A DNA stretch of 36,030 nt from Bacteroidales bacterium (GCA_017448185.1 JAFSLX010000001.1:1-36030), one strand, 5' to 3'; positions 21,871-31,771 are shown, counted from the first letter of the stretch. Notes: generated by a model from the sequence alone, not told the origin. Translations and numbers: made by a program.

Positions 21871-24120
21871 ATGAAAGAGAACAAAAAAGATACAAGGATG
21901 ACGAGAGGCATGACCGCCCTCTACCTGCTGCTCACATTGGGCGTGGGAGTGGCGATTATTGCCAGCATCATCAATACACAGTGGGTGCACGGCGAGGAAT
22001 GGCGCGCTTTGGGCAAGAAACGTGAGGCCGGAGAGCGTATCGACCCGGCCCGCCGAGGCATCATCTATTCGAGCGACGGCAAGATTCTGGCCACCACGGT
22101 GACAGAATGCGACTTCTACCTCGACTTGGGCAACGACATAGCCCTCAACAGCAAAGGCCAACCCGAATACGACAAGCAGAACCGTCCGAAAGAGACGGGC
22201 CCGATAGTGGACAGCATATTCGACAAGTATCTCGACAGCGTCTGCACGATGCTGAACAACGCCGTGCCCTCGCGCACTGCCGACTACTACCGCGAACGCA
22301 TCTTGGCCGGACGCGCCAAGCACAGCCGCTGCTATCTGGTGCAGCGCAAACTCCCCTACTCGGTGTGGCTCGAAATCAGCCGTGTGCCGGGATGGAACGG
22401 CGGCGTGGTGAAGAGCGTTGACGGACAGAGCGTGATACATCAAGAGCGCGCACACATCTACGGCAACATGGCCGGCAACACTATTGGTTTCCGCAACAGC
22501 AAGGTGGACAACTCGTACACAGGCCTGGAGGGCTACTACGACTCTATCCTGCGCGGACAGGACGGCATGTTCACCACCCGCCGACTGACCAAAGGACTAT
22601 GGCTGCCCGACGAGCCTCAAGATGGCAAGGAGGTGCCGCGCCGCACCGACAATGACGAGATTGACACCATCATCGTAAGGAAAAAGATTGATGGCAACAG
22701 CATTGTCTCGACCATCGACACAAGATATCAAGACATTGCCGAATCGTCGCTCCGCAGCGCCCTGCGCACCTATGGCGGTACCGCAGGATGCGCCATACTG
22801 ATGGAAATGCAGACCGGTTATGTGCTGGCCTGTGTCAACCTGGCTGTCGACACAGCAGCACACGACTACCTCGAAGTGCGCGACCGCAACATCGCCGTGT
22901 CAGACGTGTATGAGCCTGGGTCCACCTTCAAGACGGTGATTCTCACTGCCATGCTGAACGACCCTGCCATCACCATCGACACCGCCATGCAACTGAAAAG
23001 CGGATACAAGGACTTCGGCGGCAAATACGGCGTAATTAAGGACGACCACACACTGGCAGGCCGCGACTCACTGAATGTGAGAGAGGTAATCGAACAGTCG
23101 TCGAATGTGGGTATGAGTGATCTGGGCTGGATGTACTACAAGAACCGCCGCGACACCCTGGCCATGCTGGTACACCAGATTTTCCCTTACGCCAAAATGG
23201 AGCCCGACGTGAAGGCACCTGAATACGAGACCCGTATCAACAACCTGAAAGCCTCGAACCGCGACTTCCTGAACTTCTGCTACGGCTACTCGACCAAGGT
23301 GTCGCCTTTGAGACTGATTACCTTCTACAACGCCCTCGGAGCCGGTGGAAGGATGGTGAAGCCGCTCTTCTGCCGTGCTTTGATAAAAGACGGACGCAAG
23401 ACCGAGGTGAAGCCCATCGTGATGAACAAGCAGGCCATGAGCAAGCAAAGCGCTGCAATGATGAAAGACATGCTCGAGGGTGTGGTCGAACACGGCACGG
23501 GCAACAATATCAAGAACAACACTTACGGCATTGCCGGCAAGACCGGTACGGCTGTGCACAGTTACGCCAACCTGCACCGCTATAATGCTTCGTTTGCAGG
23601 TTTCTTCCCCTCGGAAAGTCCACGTTACACCTGTTTGGTGGTGATGGAGGACGTGCCAAGTTACGGCCGTCAGGCAGCCATCGTGTTCAAGGCTATCTCG
23701 GACTGCGTGGTGGCCATCGACAAAAGCTTGAGCGACGGCGCGGTGAAATCGGCCCGACCCAAACTCGAAGTGGACAGCTCGGCAGCCATGCAACGGCCGA
23801 CACTGGCTCGAGGCAACCGCGAGGAAATCATGGCACTGTACAAACGGCTGAAGATGCCGATGCTGTCGGACGAAAGCTCCAGCACGTGGGTCTACTACAA
23901 ACAACCGACCGACAGCACACAGGCACAGTATGTGGCCTATGAACCCAACGACGGCAAAGTGCCGAACTGTAAAGGCATGACAGCCAAGGACGCCATTGCC
24001 CTGCTGCATTCGAAAGGATACCGTGTGCGTATCAATGGCTACGGAAAGGTGAAATCACAAACTCCACTCGCCGGCCAAGTGCTGAAGAGCAACAGTCGAG
24101 TTGAACTGACATTAAAATAG
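21871..24120 (+). CDS. ftsI: Septal transpeptidase FtsI (class B PBP) with PASTA domain
   Basis: A 749-residue penicillin-binding protein crosslinking septal peptidoglycan. Membrane anchor about residues 15-36; PBP dimerisation region from RRGIIYSSDGKILA; transpeptidase motifs Ser351 (GSTFK), SSN at 410-412 and KTGT starting at Lys557. A single C-terminal PASTA domain (VPNCKGMTAKDAIALL to the end), usual for Bacteroidetes. ATG 21871, 5 nt after the ftsL stop, is preferred to an upstream in-frame TTG. murE follows after 5 nt. Confidence 0.96.
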   Translation: MKENKKDTRMTRGMTALYLLLTLGVGVAIIASIINTQWVHGEEWRALGKKREAGERIDPARRGIIYSSDGKILATTVTECDFYLDLGNDIALNSKGQPEYDKQNRPKETGPIVDSIFDKYLDSVCTMLNNAVPSRTADYYRERILAGRAKHSRCYLVQRKLPYSVWLEISRVPGWNGGVVKSVDGQSVIHQERAHIYGNMAGNTIGFRNSKVDNSYTGLEGYYDSILRGQDGMFTTRRLTKGLWLPDEPQDGKEVPRRTDNDEIDTIIVRKKIDGNSIVSTIDTRYQDIAESSLRSALRTYGGTAGCAILMEMQTGYVLACVNLAVDTAAHDYLEVRDRNIAVSDVYEPGSTFKTVILTAMLNDPAITIDTAMQLKSGYKDFGGKYGVIKDDHTLAGRDSLNVREVIEQSSNVGMSDLGWMYYKNRRDTLAMLVHQIFPYAKMEPDVKAPEYETRINNLKASNRDFLNFCYGYSTKVSPLRLITFYNALGAGGRMVKPLFCRALIKDGRKTEVKPIVMNKQAMSKQSAAMMKDMLEGVVEHGTGNNIKNNTYGIAGKTGTAVHSYANLHRYNASFAGFFPSESPRYTCLVVMEDVPSYGRQAAIVFKAISDCVVAIDKSLSDGAVKSARPKLEVDSSAAMQRPTLARGNREEIMALYKRLKMPMLSDESSSTWVYYKQPTDSTQAQYVAYEPNDGKVPNCKGMTAKDAIALLHSKGYRVRINGYGKVKSQTPLAGQVLKSNSRVELTLK

Positions 24121-24125
24121 AGGCG

Positions 24126-25568
24126 ATGAAACTGAAAGAGATAATAAAGGGTATTGACTGCGAAATCAAAGGCAGTGCAGAAGTCGAGGTGAAGGAGATT
24201 CAGTTCGACTCGCGGCGTGTATCGCAGGGCACGGCCTTTGTGGCCCAGCGTGGCACGAAGGTCGACGGTCACGACTTCATCGACGGTGCTGTAGATGCAG
24301 GTGCAGTGGCAGTGGTCTGCGAAAAGTGGCCCAAAGCCATTGACAAGCAAGTCTGCTACGTTAAGGTGAGCGACTGCAATACAGCCTTGGGCACAATGGC
24401 TGCCAACTACTACGGCCATCCATCAGAAAGCTTGAAACTCATCGGCATCACCGGCACCAATGGCAAGACCACCACAGTAACACTGCTGCACCGCATGTTC
24501 CGCAATGCGGGGTATCACGTGGGATTGGTATCGACCATCGTGAATAAGGTTGACGAAGAGGAATTGCCCACAAGCCATACCACGCCCGACGCACTGGAAC
24601 TGAACCAGCTGCTGCGCCGTATGGTCGATGCAGGCTGCCAATACTGCTTCATGGAGGTCAGTTCGCACGCTGTGGTTCAGCAACGTATAGCCGGTGTGAC
24701 CTTCTGCGGTGGCATTTTCAGCAATATCACCCACGACCATCTCGATTTCCATAAGACGATGGCCAACTATATAGCTGCCAAGAAAGGATTCTTCGACGGA
24801 CTGTCGGCATCGGCATGGGCATTGACCAACATTGACGACAAGAACGGCCGCGTAATGGTGCAGAACACCAAGGCGAAGGTTAATACCTACAGTCTGAACT
24901 CGATGGCCGACTTCAAATGCAAGATAGTGGAGAACACCTTTGAGGGTATGCTGCTCGAAATCAACGGGCAACAAGTGTCATGCCCATTGGTGGGCCGCTT
25001 CAACGCCTATAACTTGCTCGCCATCTATGGCGCAGCGGTATTGTGCGGCATAGCGGAGGGCGAAGCATTGCGGCTGCTCAGCATGCTACATCCGGCCCCG
25101 GGTAGGTTCCAATATGTCAGGGGACGCGGCATCACGGCCATTGTCGACTACGCTCATACACCTGACGCACTGCAGAACGTCATTTCGACCATCGAAGGTA
25201 TTCGTAAATCGACACAACTGTTGATTACCGTGGTGGGATGTGGCGGCGACCGCGACAAAACCAAACGCCCGGAGATGGCCAAGATAGCCGCCGACGGCAG
25301 CGATAAACTGGTACTCACCTCAGACAATCCTCGCACCGAGAACCCTGACCGGATACTCGACGACATGGAGGCCGGACTAACCCCCGAGGAGCTGAGCCAC
25401 ACGGTGCGCATCGTGGACAGACGGCAGGCCATACGCACCGCCTGCATGATGGCCAAAGAGGGAGACATCATACTCATTGCCGGCAAAGGGCATGAGACAT
25501 ACCAAGAAATAAACGGAGTGCGCAGTCACTTCGATGATATAGAAGAAGTTAAAAAGCAACTTGAATAA
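24126..25568 (+). CDS. murE: UDP-MurNAc-tripeptide synthetase
   Basis: A 480-residue Mur ligase adding the third amino acid to UDP-MurNAc-Ala-Glu. P-loop GTNGKTT at 110-116; EVSSHAVVQQR; NITHDHLDFH; and DNPR at 400-403, the motif of enzymes selecting meso-diaminopimelate rather than lysine. All three domains are present, in contrast with the reduced murD two genes downstream. Its stop shares one base with the mraY start (TAATG). Confidence 0.97.
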   Translation: MKLKEIIKGIDCEIKGSAEVEVKEIQFDSRRVSQGTAFVAQRGTKVDGHDFIDGAVDAGAVAVVCEKWPKAIDKQVCYVKVSDCNTALGTMAANYYGHPSESLKLIGITGTNGKTTTVTLLHRMFRNAGYHVGLVSTIVNKVDEEELPTSHTTPDALELNQLLRRMVDAGCQYCFMEVSSHAVVQQRIAGVTFCGGIFSNITHDHLDFHKTMANYIAAKKGFFDGLSASAWALTNIDDKNGRVMVQNTKAKVNTYSLNSMADFKCKIVENTFEGMLLEINGQQVSCPLVGRFNAYNLLAIYGAAVLCGIAEGEALRLLSMLHPAPGRFQYVRGRGITAIVDYAHTPDALQNVISTIEGIRKSTQLLITVVGCGGDRDKTKRPEMAKIAADGSDKLVLTSDNPRTENPDRILDDMEAGLTPEELSHTVRIVDRRQAIRTACMMAKEGDIILIAGKGHETYQEINGVRSHFDDIEEVKKQLE

Positions 25569-26746
25569 TGTTATACTATCTATTCGATTGGCTGGATAAG
25601 GTTGTGGACATGCCTGGAGCAGGTGTGTTTCAGTACATCACAGTCAGGTCGGCCGCCAGCATGGTCACCTCACTGCTGATCATGCTGCTGCTTGGCAAAC
25701 CGTTTATCCGTTGGATGAAAAACAAGATGGGGATGTTGGATGAGGTTCGCACAGAGCTGGGCCTTGAAGGTGCCGTCCAAAAATCGAAGACCCCTACGAT
25801 GGGCGGTTTGCTGATTCTCGCAGCAATCATCTTCCCCACCCTGCTCTTTGCCAAACTGGACAACATCTATGTTCAGATTATGCTGGGAACGACATTATGG
25901 ATGGGCATGGTGGGCTTTCTGGACGATTATCTAAAGAAGAAAAAAGGGAAAGCCGGCCTGCCGGGAAAGTATAAAATAGCCGGTCAGATTATCCTCGGTA
26001 CGGTTGTTGGACTGCTTATCATGTATCACCCAGACATTTCCAACCCCACACTCACTACGATTCCTTTCGTAAAAAACAATGAACTCGACTACTCCAAGCT
26101 GGTTGTTTGGATGGGGCCGTGGGCCAAAGACCTTGTATGGCTGGTGGTAGTGCTGGTGGTGATATTAGTCGTCACAGCAGTAAGCAATGCTTCAAACCTG
26201 ACCGATGGCATCGACGGCATCGCCACAGGTGTGGCCGCCGTCAACGGAGGTGCTCTGGCACTGCTGGCATGGGTGTCAGGTAACGTCATCATGGCTGGAT
26301 ACTTGAATATTATCTACCTCCCCAACATCGGCGAACTGGCAGTATTCAGCACAGCCTTCGTCGGTGCAACTCTCGGATTCCTATGGTTCAACACCCACCC
26401 TGCCGAGATATTCATGGGCGACACCGGTTCGCTGGCCATTGGCGGCATAATTGCCGTATTTGCCGTTCTAATCAAAAAGGAACTTTTGCTGCCTGTGCTC
26501 TGCGGCATCTACTTTATTGAAGACCTTTCGGTCATTATCCAGACCACATCGTGCCGCCTCTATCGCCGACGTCACAAGCTTCCGGCGGGGCAGCCTGTAC
26601 CCATCGAAAAAAGACCCTTCCTGATGACCCCGCTACATCATCATTTCCAGAAGAAAGGAGTACCTGAGCAGAAAGTCGTGATGAGATTTATCATCACCTC
26701 CATCCTGCTGGCCATATTCACATTATCAACACTGAAACTACGTTAA
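25568..26746 (+). CDS. mraY: Phospho-MurNAc-pentapeptide transferase
   Basis: A 392-residue integral membrane enzyme forming lipid I from UDP-MurNAc-pentapeptide and undecaprenyl phosphate. About ten transmembrane helices. Catalytic residues: D119/D120 (GFLDDYLKK), D213 and D216 (NLTDGIDG), and the triple His 357-359 (PLHHHFQKKG). A longer loop after the fourth helix (MYHPDISNPTLTTIPFVKNNELDYSKL) is usual for Bacteroidetes. Translationally coupled to murE. The murD remnant follows after 3 nt. Confidence 0.96.
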   Translation: MLYYLFDWLDKVVDMPGAGVFQYITVRSAASMVTSLLIMLLLGKPFIRWMKNKMGMLDEVRTELGLEGAVQKSKTPTMGGLLILAAIIFPTLLFAKLDNIYVQIMLGTTLWMGMVGFLDDYLKKKKGKAGLPGKYKIAGQIILGTVVGLLIMYHPDISNPTLTTIPFVKNNELDYSKLVVWMGPWAKDLVWLVVVLVVILVVTAVSNASNLTDGIDGIATGVAAVNGGALALLAWVSGNVIMAGYLNIIYLPNIGELAVFSTAFVGATLGFLWFNTHPAEIFMGDTGSLAIGGIIAVFAVLIKKELLLPVLCGIYFIEDLSVIIQTTSCRLYRRRHKLPAGQPVPIEKRPFLMTPLHHHFQKKGVPEQKVVMRFIITSILLAIFTLSTLKLR

Positions 26747-26749
26747 AAA

Positions 26750-27289
26750 ATGACAATAGAAACTTTAGCCAAACAAGGCCGAGACAGAATACACACAGGG
26801 CTTGCCGGAATTGACACTCAGCGACTGAAAGCGATGAGAAACAAGTCGCTCAAGGCCTGTTTCAACCGATTTGAGGATACCCGTTACCGTATGGAGTTTG
26901 TGGCTCGTGTAAGAGGTCGCGAATACATCAACGATGCTGCATCACGCAATATCAATGCCACATGGTACTCAATGGAGAGCATCCAGGGCGGACTGATTTG
27001 GATTGCCGACGGTGGTGACAATGCCAGCGACTACAGCCGACTGGTACCTTCGGCACTGAGAAAAGTGAGAATGCTGATTATCGTGAATGGCGACGCGTCA
27101 CGACTGCAAAAAACTTTCACAGGCATCATACCTGCCATTTACGAGGCACCTTCGATGTCGGCGGCTTTGCAAAAAGCTTATTACTATGACCAAAATGATG
27201 TAAAAGTGCTCTATTCGCCTGCAAGTCATAACGGAATGACCACGACAGAAATTGGAGAGAAATTTAGACGCGAAGTAAACGAACTATGA
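26750..27289 (+). CDS. MurD-like protein reduced to the C-terminal domain
   Basis: A 179-residue protein in the slot where dcw clusters carry murD (about 440 residues). From residue 33 it follows the MurD C-terminal domain: FEDTRYRMEFVARVRGREYINDAASRN, WYSMESI, IWIADGGDNASDYSRL, VLYSPASHNG and GEKFRREVNEL. The UDP-binding domain and the ATPase domain with GTNGKTT are absent. Residues usually needed for catalysis are changed: NDSKATN is NDAASRN (61-67) and SPACASFD is SPASHNG (156-162). The frame is nevertheless intact, begins 3 nt after mraY and overlaps ftsW by ATGA. Either a decaying remnant held for coupling, or a non-catalytic protein. A true MurD must be encoded elsewhere. Confidence 0.8.
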   Translation: MTIETLAKQGRDRIHTGLAGIDTQRLKAMRNKSLKACFNRFEDTRYRMEFVARVRGREYINDAASRNINATWYSMESIQGGLIWIADGGDNASDYSRLVPSALRKVRMLIIVNGDASRLQKTFTGIIPAIYEAPSMSAALQKAYYYDQNDVKVLYSPASHNGMTTTEIGEKFRREVNEL

Positions 27290-28491
27290 AGGCTGGTAGG
27301 ATTTTCAGGGGCGACAGAATAATCTGGGTAGTGTTTTTCCTGCTCAGTATATTCTCGTTGGTAGAAGTGTACAGTTCAATCGGACTGGAGGCTTACTCGC
27401 ATCCCGCCGGTTCGGGGCCAACAGGACTGTTCCTGAAACATCTGGTAATTGTCGTTGCCACCTACATTGCCATTATCCTAATCTCCAGAATCAATTACAG
27501 GGTATTCTCACGGTTTGCCGTGATGGGCTATTGGATATCGATTGTGCTGCTGGGTGTGGTGATGGTACTGGGGGTAAGATGGTTGAAGATACCGCATATC
27601 GGACAGTTCCAGCCTTCGGAGATTGCCAAGGTGGTGCTCATCATATTTGTAGCCCGTGTGTTGACCCTGAAACGAGAAAATGTCAAAGATCTAAGCACAT
27701 TCATTATGTTGCTGGTGTATATCGGGATAGTGGCTGGAATGGTATTGTTTGAGAACTTCTCGACAGCTGCTTTGATATTCCTTACCTGCTACTTGATGAT
27801 GGTTTTTGGTGGTGTGAAACGCTCCTATTGGTGGCGACTGCTGCTTGTCGGATTGGTGGTCGTGACGGCATTTCTGGCAATCAACTATTACAAGTATAAA
27901 AGTACGATTGAAACCGGCAGTGTTCAAGAGGTGACCATCGAACGACAAATGACATGGGGCCATCGTGTTTATTCCTGGATACACCCCAATCCTGAAGAAT
28001 TGACACAGGAAAATATGGCCCGCATGGCTATAGCCCGTGGCGGAGTGCTTGGCGTAGGTGTAGGTAATACCGTGCATGCTCGTCTGATGACACAGGCGCA
28101 CAACGATTTTATCTACGCCATAATAATCGAGGAAATGGGCATGTTGGGAGGCATCGTCGTCTTTATGCTCTATAGCATCCTTTATTTCCGATGCATACGG
28201 CTGGCTTGGCGTTGCAAAGGACGTTTCGGAGCACTGACAGTGGCAGGTATGGGAACCGTTATCTATCTGCAAGCTTTGGTCAACATGAGCGTAGCTGTGG
28301 GTGTACTTCCCGTTACAGGTCAGACGCTACCATTTATCAGCTTCGGCGGAACAGCATACCTGTTCCTGGGATGCGGATTGGGAGTCATACAGGCGGTTGC
28401 TGCCGATGTGGAGAAGCAAGAACGTGAAGAGCTTGAAGGGGGCACTAAAACAACTGACAAAACAGAAGAAACAGAAAGCCAAAGTATATGA
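27286..28491 (+). CDS. ftsW: Septal peptidoglycan polymerase FtsW
   Basis: A 401-residue SEDS-family protein polymerising glycan strands from lipid II together with FtsI. About ten transmembrane helices. Family features: LKIPHIGQFQPSEIAKVVLI after the third helix, AHNDFIYAIIIEEMGMLGGI in the large extracytoplasmic loop, and GVLPVTGQTLPFISFGGTAYL near the end. The start overlaps the murD-remnant stop by 4 nt and the stop overlaps murG by 4 nt. Confidence 0.95.
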   Translation: MKAGRIFRGDRIIWVVFFLLSIFSLVEVYSSIGLEAYSHPAGSGPTGLFLKHLVIVVATYIAIILISRINYRVFSRFAVMGYWISIVLLGVVMVLGVRWLKIPHIGQFQPSEIAKVVLIIFVARVLTLKRENVKDLSTFIMLLVYIGIVAGMVLFENFSTAALIFLTCYLMMVFGGVKRSYWWRLLLVGLVVVTAFLAINYYKYKSTIETGSVQEVTIERQMTWGHRVYSWIHPNPEELTQENMARMAIARGGVLGVGVGNTVHARLMTQAHNDFIYAIIIEEMGMLGGIVVFMLYSILYFRCIRLAWRCKGRFGALTVAGMGTVIYLQALVNMSVAVGVLPVTGQTLPFISFGGTAYLFLGCGLGVIQAVAADVEKQEREELEGGTKTTDKTEETESQSI

Positions 28492-29594
28492 AGATAATTA
28501 TCAGTGGAGGAGGTAGCGGCGGACATATTTTCCCCGCAGTAGCCATCGCAAATGCAGTCAAGGCACGCTGGAACGATGCCGATATCCTGTTTATCGGTGC
28601 CGAAGGTCGCATGGAAATGGAGAAAGTGCCGGCGGCAGGCTATAAAATCAAAGGTTTGCCCATTGCCGGACTTCAACGCAAACTGACACCTGCCAATATT
28701 GTGAAGAACCTGCAATTGCCATTCCGCATACTGAAAAGTCGCCAAATGGTAAAAAGGATAATCAGCGATTTCAAACCTGACATAGTAGTCGGTGTCGGTG
28801 GCTTTGCCAGCGAACCCACACTGAAAACAGCCGCCTCGATGGGATATATCACTTTGCTGCAGGAGCAAAACTCCTACGCCGGCCTGACCAACAAGATATT
28901 GGCACAAAAAGCGGCAAAAATTTGCGTAGCCTACGACGGCATGGAGCGTTTCTTCCCAAAGGACAAGATCGTCTTCACGGGCAACCCTGTGCGTGCCGAT
29001 ATAGAACAAATGAATGTCACATCAAGCGAAGGTCGCTCTTTCTTCGAACTCAAGCATGAAGGAAAAGTACTGCTCTCGGTGGGTGGCAGTTTGGGGGCAC
29101 GCAGCATCAACCAAATGCTCATCAACCACCTACACTTCTTCAAGGAAAACCAAATACAAGTAATCTGGCAAACAGGACAATGGATGTATGAGGAAGCTGT
29201 ACACGCAGTTGAAGAGGCTAAAGCTGATGAATGGGTCAAAGTGCATAAATTCATAAGCCGAATGGATTTGGCTTATGCCGCTGCCGACATCATCATTTCG
29301 CGTGCCGGCGCCATAGCCATCTCGGAGCTGTGCTTGGTCGGGAAACCCGTGGTCTTGATTCCATCACCCAATGTAGCAGAAGACCATCAGACTAAAAACG
29401 CCATGTCGTTGGTTCAAAAAGGTGCAGCACTTATGGTACGCGATGCGGAGTGCGATAGCGTGTGCCTGCCAATGGTGAAACGGCTGTTCGATAACAAACA
29501 ACAGCAAAATGAAATGAGTGCTGCAATAAAACAACTGGCAGTACGTAATGCAGCAGAAAAGATTGTGGACGAAATAGCAAAACTGATAAAATGA
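28488..29594 (+). CDS. murG: Lipid II-forming GlcNAc transferase
   Basis: A 368-residue peripheral membrane glycosyltransferase (GT28) converting lipid I to lipid II with UDP-GlcNAc. Gly-rich loop ISGGGSGGHIFPAVAIANA at the N-terminus, GVGGFASEP, LLQEQNSYAGLTNK, SVGGSLGARSIN, and the C-terminal SRAGAIAISEL with VLIPSPNVAEDHQTKNA. Full length, with ATGA overlaps with ftsW and murC. Confidence 0.97.
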   Translation: MKIIISGGGSGGHIFPAVAIANAVKARWNDADILFIGAEGRMEMEKVPAAGYKIKGLPIAGLQRKLTPANIVKNLQLPFRILKSRQMVKRIISDFKPDIVVGVGGFASEPTLKTAASMGYITLLQEQNSYAGLTNKILAQKAAKICVAYDGMERFFPKDKIVFTGNPVRADIEQMNVTSSEGRSFFELKHEGKVLLSVGGSLGARSINQMLINHLHFFKENQIQVIWQTGQWMYEEAVHAVEEAKADEWVKVHKFISRMDLAYAAADIIISRAGAIAISELCLVGKPVVLIPSPNVAEDHQTKNAMSLVQKGAALMVRDAECDSVCLPMVKRLFDNKQQQNEMSAAIKQLAVRNAAEKIVDEIAKLIK

Positions 29595-31009
29595 GGTATT
29601 ACTTTTTGGGCATAGGAGGAATTGGCATGAGTGCTTTGGCTCGTTACTTCAAACAAAGGGGCGACGAGGTGAGCGGTTACGACCGTGTGTGCAGCCCACT
29701 GACGGAGCAGCTTGAACACGAAGGAATTGCAGTGCATTATGACGACCGCCCCGATATGATACCCGACAACATAGATTTAGCAATCTATACGCCCGCAGTA
29801 CCGACAGACCTGATGGAGTTCAAATCGCTACAAGAGCGAGGCACCAAAATGGAGAAGCGTTCGCAAGTGCTTGGTGAACTGACACGTGGCAAGAAATGCA
29901 TCGCAGTAGCAGGAAGCCATGGCAAAACAACCACTACCAGTATGATTGCCCACCTGCTGAGTAAAGGTTCGTGTGGATGCAACGCCTTCCTCGGCGGCAT
30001 CAGCAAGAACTTCGACAGCAACCTACTGGTGAATCCGAACAGCGAGTATATTGTAGTCGAGGCTGACGAATACGACCGCTCTTTCTTACAGCTGCATCCT
30101 CATATTGCCGTGATAACTGCCACTGACCCGGACCATCTCGACATTTATGGCACCCACGAACATATGCTCGAAGCATACGTCCAATTCGCCAATCAAACCG
30201 ATGCCGACGGTCATTTGTTCCTAAAAGAGGGAATCTTCCGCACGCTCGACGGTGAGCCTTTTGTCGAATTTGGCCACGAACATCACCACGACGAAGAGCA
30301 CGAACACCATTCACACATCAGTCTCCACACCCCATACTCCACCTATACGACCCACGGCATTGAAGCTGACTACTATGCCATCAATGTGCGCACCTATAAC
30401 GGTAACCTATTTTTCGACCTGCGCACCCCCGACGGTGTACTATACGACCTCGAAATCGATGGCACCGCACTGTTCAATATCGAAAATGCCGTGGCTGCAA
30501 GTGCTGTAGCACTGATGTGTGGCTTGGATCAGTACCAGCTGCGCAACGGACTGAAAACTTTCGAAGGTGTACGGCGCCGTTTTGACTACCGTATCAAAGA
30601 AAAAGAACTCGTTTATATTGACGATTACGCCCACCATCCAAAAGAAATTGCCTCTACTCTTGAATCGATTCGCTACCTATATCCCGGTAAACGGCTGGTG
30701 GGTGTGTTCCAGCCACACCTCTACACACGCACCCGCGACCTTGCCGATGGTTTTGCCAAGGTGTTGTCGACGCTCGACGAGATTATCATGATGCCTATCT
30801 ATCCAGCCCGTGAGAAACCCATTCTGGGAGTCACCTCGAGCATGGTACTGCGGAAAATCGACTCCATGTCGAAATATCTCTGCACTCCCGACCAAGTGTT
30901 AGAACTGGTACCAGCACTTTGTCCCGATGTGGTGGTCACACTCGGTGCGGGAGACATTGACCGATTGGTTCCCCGCCTGGAAAAAGTATTGAGAGAACAA
31001 ATGTTATGA
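29591..31009 (+). CDS. murC: UDP-MurNAc-L-alanine ligase with His-rich insertion
   Basis: A 472-residue Mur ligase adding L-Ala to UDP-MurNAc. N-terminal GIGGIGMSALA, P-loop AGSHGKTTTT (108-117), EADEYDRSFL and DPDHLDIYG in the centre, DDYAHHPKEI and FQPHLYTRT in the C-terminal domain. Residues 229-246 hold nine His among Glu/Asp (HEHHHDEEHEHH and the following residues), inserted in the central domain before the GIEADYYAINV strand; I do not recall this in MurC and it could bind zinc or nickel. Coupled to murG and ftsQ by ATGA overlaps. Confidence 0.96.
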   Translation: MRYYFLGIGGIGMSALARYFKQRGDEVSGYDRVCSPLTEQLEHEGIAVHYDDRPDMIPDNIDLAIYTPAVPTDLMEFKSLQERGTKMEKRSQVLGELTRGKKCIAVAGSHGKTTTTSMIAHLLSKGSCGCNAFLGGISKNFDSNLLVNPNSEYIVVEADEYDRSFLQLHPHIAVITATDPDHLDIYGTHEHMLEAYVQFANQTDADGHLFLKEGIFRTLDGEPFVEFGHEHHHDEEHEHHSHISLHTPYSTYTTHGIEADYYAINVRTYNGNLFFDLRTPDGVLYDLEIDGTALFNIENAVAASAVALMCGLDQYQLRNGLKTFEGVRRRFDYRIKEKELVYIDDYAHHPKEIASTLESIRYLYPGKRLVGVFQPHLYTRTRDLADGFAKVLSTLDEIIMMPIYPAREKPILGVTSSMVLRKIDSMSKYLCTPDQVLELVPALCPDVVVTLGAGDIDRLVPRLEKVLREQML

Positions 31010-31764
31010 AACGGCGCACTAAAATAGTAATCATCGTAATCGGAGCACTGCTGCTGGCCATCTTGGTGTTGGTGGCCAACATCATGCGTTCTAACTCTGT
31101 GGTACAGGAACTCGAGGTTGACATTCGTTATGGCCGGACCCCTGTGCTTGTCGACAGCCAGGTGGTACGCGATACGGTGCTTCGAGCCATGCCCCAGCTG
31201 CGCCAAACAATGGTGAAGTCGGTCGACTGCCGTCGCGTAGCCTCCGTCGCTTCGCATGTTCCCTACTTGACAGATGTTACCGCCTCAACCACCGTCAGCG
31301 GACGGGTACTTGTCAAAGCCAAACAGCGTCGACCGATTGCTCGCATCTTCTACGGTACACGCGAAATGTACCTCGACGAAGAAAAAGCCTTGTTCCCAAT
31401 AAGTTCACTTGGCGAATGCAACGTCCTCATCATGAATGGCGAATTCATCGAGCCACTGCGTCTCGACAGTCTCAACTGGCAGATGACTGAATTGTGGAAA
31501 CTAGCCTGCTTCCTGGACGACGAGGAAGACTATGGAACCTTGGTCGATCAAGCTTACATCGAACGCGACGGCGACATCATACTGGTACCTAAACTTGGCG
31601 ACTTCGTCATCGAACTTGGTTCAGCTGATGATTTGGCCGAAAAATTTGAAAACCTTTGGACGTTTTTCCGCAAAGGCATGCCTCGCGCCGGATGGGACAC
31701 CTACTCGCGCATAAGCGTCAAATTCAAAGGACAAGTGGTTTGTAAGAAAAAAAATGATAAATAA
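31006..31764 (+). CDS. ftsQ: Cell division protein FtsQ
   Basis: A 252-residue bitopic membrane protein of the divisome. A short cytoplasmic KRRTK is followed by one transmembrane helix (about 6-25: IVIIVIGALLLAILVLVANI), a POTRA-like segment (VDIRYGRTPVLVDSQVVRDTV) and the beta domain (LVKAKQRRPIARIFY). It lies between murC and ftsA as expected. Sequence conservation is low, so position and topology carry much of the call. Confidence 0.88.
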   Translation: MKRRTKIVIIVIGALLLAILVLVANIMRSNSVVQELEVDIRYGRTPVLVDSQVVRDTVLRAMPQLRQTMVKSVDCRRVASVASHVPYLTDVTASTTVSGRVLVKAKQRRPIARIFYGTREMYLDEEKALFPISSLGECNVLIMNGEFIEPLRLDSLNWQMTELWKLACFLDDEEDYGTLVDQAYIERDGDIILVPKLGDFVIELGSADDLAEKFENLWTFFRKGMPRAGWDTYSRISVKFKGQVVCKKKNDK

Positions 31765-31771
31765 TACGATT

